Source: Streptacidiphilus sp. PB12-B1b
GTDB taxonomy: Bacteria; Actinomycetota; Actinomycetes; Streptomycetales; Streptomycetaceae
DNA: 64,000 nucleotides
Reading direction: 5' to 3'
Assembly (NCBI RefSeq): GCF_014084125.1
Contig: NZ_CP048405.1
Coordinates: 4,588,001 to 4,652,000 of the forward strand
Shown: one piece after another, positions 62,140-64,000 of the stretch
Layout of the letters: the number at the start of each line of letters is the position of its first letter
How positions within the stretch are numbered: position 1 is the stretch's first letter
Translations under genes and position numbers: made by a program
The notes under the pieces: generated by a model
Database searches by the model: none
What the model was told of the DNA's origin: nothing
The model's input: the letters and a program-made list of their open reading frames with translations, nothing else

Positions 62140-64000
62140 TCACGGCTTGAACTGCACGACCTGCGGGTCGTGGTCGCTGGTCTGGTTGGCGTACTCGGAG
62201 TTCACGTGGACCACCTGGTACGTCGGGTCGCCGATGCCCTTGCTGACCAGGATGTGGTCCAGCACCTCGGACACCCCGTCGTAGTCGTAGGTGTACTGCT
62301 CGTTGACGGGCAGGGTGCCGATCAGGTCGGTCAGGATGGAGGTGCCGCTGCCGTCCGCCGAACCCGTCCGCAGCGAGGCCAGCGCCGGGCTGAACTGGTA
62401 GTCGTTGAAGTCGCCCACGACGACCACGTCGGCGTTCTTCTTGACGGCCAGGATCTGCTGGATGAAGTCGTGCTCGACCTGGGCCTGGCCGGAGCGCTGG
62501 ATCTCCGAGGACTGCGCCGGGTACTGGAAGCGGCCGTCCTGGCTCTGGTCGCCGAGCTTGGCCACGAAGTGGTTGGCGATCACGAACACCGGCTTGCCGC
62601 CGAAGGAGAACTCGGCCACCAGCGGCTTGCGGCTGGAGTCCCAGACCGGGTTGGTCGGGTCGAGCCGGCCCGGCGAGAGGGTCAGCGAGGGCTGGCCGTC
62701 CACCTTGACCACCTGGGTGCCGGTGGTGGAGCGGTTCACCGTACTGGCGCCGGTGTCGACGAAGCTCACCCGGGCCGCGTTGAACAGCAGCACGCTGCGG
62801 ATGTTGCCGCCGGGCTCGCCGCCGTCCTGGTCGTTGACCGGGTCGATCTCGCGGTAGCTGTACTGCGGGCCGCCCGCCGCCGTGATCGCGGTGGTGAGGT
62901 CGGTGATGGTCTTGTCGGCGGCGACGGTGCCGTCGTCGGTGGCGCCGCTGTTGTCCTGGATCTCCTCGACCGCGATGATGTCGGGCTTGGCCAGGTTGGT
63001 GACGATGCCCTGCGCCAGCTTCTGGTACTTGGTCGCCGGGTCGGACGGGGCCAGGTTCTCGACGTTGTACGTGGCGATGGAGAGGTCCTTGGCCGGGGCG
63101 GACTTGGCCACGACCGGGGCGAGGTTGCCGGAGGCGACCGTGCCGAGCGAGGACGCGGCCAGGACGTAGCCGCCGTACTGCGAGTAGTCGATGGTGCCGA
63201 TGGTCGCGCCGGTGAACACGTCGCCGACGCTCACCTCGGGGTTGCTGCCGTTGTCGGCGACGACCTCGAGCCGGCCGGACGGGGTGGCGTTCTCCGCCAG
63301 CAGCTCACTGCCGCCGCGGTAGGTGGCGTCCTCGGTCGGCTTCACCGTGACGTACTGCTCGCCGTAGGAGTCGGACGGGCCGACCACCCGGGCGTTGTCG
63401 ACCTCGACCCGCATGCCCTCGATGGACTCGTAGAAGTCCAGCACCGAGCGGCTCGGGGTGATCTTGGTGGACTCGATGTTCGCGCCGCCGAGGTCGGGCG
63501 CGTAGGTGCTGGGGACGTTGGAGGCGTCCAGCACGATCGGCGCGGGCAGCGGGTTGCCGCTGCTCAGGGTGGTGACCGTGGGCGAGGTCAGCTCGGTGGT
63601 GGAGAGGTTCGAGGTGGTGGCGGTGGTGTCGCCGCCGGCCAACTCGTAGTAGTCCTGGACCTTGGCGGAGACCAGGACCGAGTCGCCGACGGCGACCGCG
63701 GGCGCGGAGCCCGTGTAGACGAAGACGCCCTCGCTGGTGGCCGGGTCCGAGTCGGGGTTCGGGTCCTGGATCCAGAAGCCCTTGGAGCCGCTGGTGCGCA
63801 GCGCGGTGACGATGCCCGGGACGTTGCTGACGCTGTCGCCGTTGAGCGGGGAGACCCAGGTGTCGCCCTGGATGTCGTGGATGCGCACCGGGCCCGGGGT
63901 CGGGGTGCTGCTCGGCGTGGGCGTCGGCGTGGGGGATGCGCCGCCGTCGGCCGAGTCGGCCGGGGTGGGCGCTCCGGCGGTGAAGTCCGCGCCGTTCTGG
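62140..64000 (-). CDS. ExeM/NucH-type secreted endonuclease, N-terminus off window
   Basis: The frame is open to the right edge, so the start is missing; ~620 residues are visible. From the edge: the end of what looks like a lamin-tail domain (NGADFTAGAPTP), a Pro/Thr linker (PTPTPTPSSTPTPG), an OB-fold domain (RIHDIQGDTWVSPLNGDSVSNVPGIV) and a C-terminal endonuclease/exonuclease/phosphatase domain: IATYNVENLAPSD, VEEIQDNSG, VFVIANHFVAKLGD, VVVGDFNDYQFS, LDHILVSKG and TSDHDPQVV. It digests extracellular DNA or RNA, which fits the nucleoside importer next door. Confidence 0.92.
   Translation of the reverse strand, partial: QNGADFTAGAPTPADSADGGASPTPTPTPSSTPTPGPVRIHDIQGDTWVSPLNGDSVSNVPGIVTALRTSGSKGFWIQDPNPDSDPATSEGVFVYTGSAPAVAVGDSVLVSAKVQDYYELAGGDTTATTSNLSTTELTSPTVTTLSSGNPLPAPIVLDASNVPSTYAPDLGGANIESTKITPSRSVLDFYESIEGMRVEVDNARVVGPSDSYGEQYVTVKPTEDATYRGGSELLAENATPSGRLEVVADNGSNPEVSVGDVFTGATIGTIDYSQYGGYVLAASSLGTVASGNLAPVVAKSAPAKDLSIATYNVENLAPSDPATKYQKLAQGIVTNLAKPDIIAVEEIQDNSGATDDGTVAADKTITDLTTAITAAGGPQYSYREIDPVNDQDGGEPGGNIRSVLLFNAARVSFVDTGASTVNRSTTGTQVVKVDGQPSLTLSPGRLDPTNPVWDSSRKPLVAEFSFGGKPVFVIANHFVAKLGDQSQDGRFQYPAQSSEIQRSGQAQVEHDFIQQILAVKKNADVVVVGDFNDYQFSPALASLRTGSADGSGTSILTDLIGTLPVNEQYTYDYDGVSEVLDHILVSKGIGDPTYQVVHVNSEYANQTSDHDPQVVQFKP

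Overview
The window is very high in G+C, has the gene density of an actinomycete chromosome and carries no rRNA, tRNA, IS element, phage or CRISPR that I can see. Several features point to Streptomycetaceae (Streptomyces, Kitasatospora or Streptacidiphilus; I cannot separate these). They are a complete conservon (cvnABCD plus two P450s), an srsABC-type phenolic-lipid cluster, CebR-type operators and a TTA second codon on a GH6 cellulase, a DasR-type operator on a GH18 chitinase, and many SpoIIE/HATPase/STAS partner-switching proteins.

Layout. 1-5.4 kb: the end of an Fsr-type MFS exporter with its divergent AraC regulator, a Rid protein, type I signal peptidase, a PrmC-like methyltransferase, a STAS anti-sigma antagonist and a frameshifted lytic transglycosylase. 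5.7-10.5 kb: a large secreted beta-helix protein with two almost identical discoidin repeats, a 70-aa protein built of REEIIER repeats, and a stand-alone MurG paralogue. 10.5-18.3 kb: M48 protease, KimA-like permease, two small membrane proteins, a TetR regulator, galU, an ATP-binding anti-sigma protein and a SWIM-domain protein.

18.2-25.4 kb is the most striking region. It encodes every step of decaprenylphosphoryl-arabinose (DPA) synthesis known from mycobacteria: UbiA phosphoribosyltransferase, PAP2 phosphatase, DprE1 and DprE2. A phosphodiester glycosidase and a DrrAB-type ABC exporter lie beside it. The dprE1 reading frame is broken by one missing G, and the protein has Ala where the benzothiazinone-target Cys sits.

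25.5-37 kb: a Mut7-C protein, a ferredoxin/P450 pair, a Tat-exported purple acid phosphatase, two ICMT-like methyltransferases, the srsC-srsB-srsA cluster with a divergent UbiA prenyltransferase, and an ArsR/MFS pair around a perfect palindrome. 37-45.9 kb: GH6-FnIII-CBM2 cellulase with two CebR boxes, ROK glucokinase, SpoIIE phosphatase, HATPase, SDR, an XRE regulator and an MBL-fold hydrolase. 45.9-51.2 kb: the conservon, transcribed as one tightly overlapping operon on the minus strand. 51.5-64 kb: a COG4315 lipoprotein, GH18 chitinase, cold-shock protein, an Rpf-type muralytic protein behind a likely c-di-AMP riboswitch, a universal stress protein, a BMP-type nucleoside ABC importer (four genes) and a truncated ExeM/NucH-type secreted nuclease.

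Working together: cellulase, chitinase, secreted nuclease, purple acid phosphatase and nucleoside importer form a scavenging set. The DPA genes, MurG paralogue, galU, Rpf and transglycosylase concern the envelope. The conservon and the scattered SpoIIE/HATPase/STAS genes are signalling parts.
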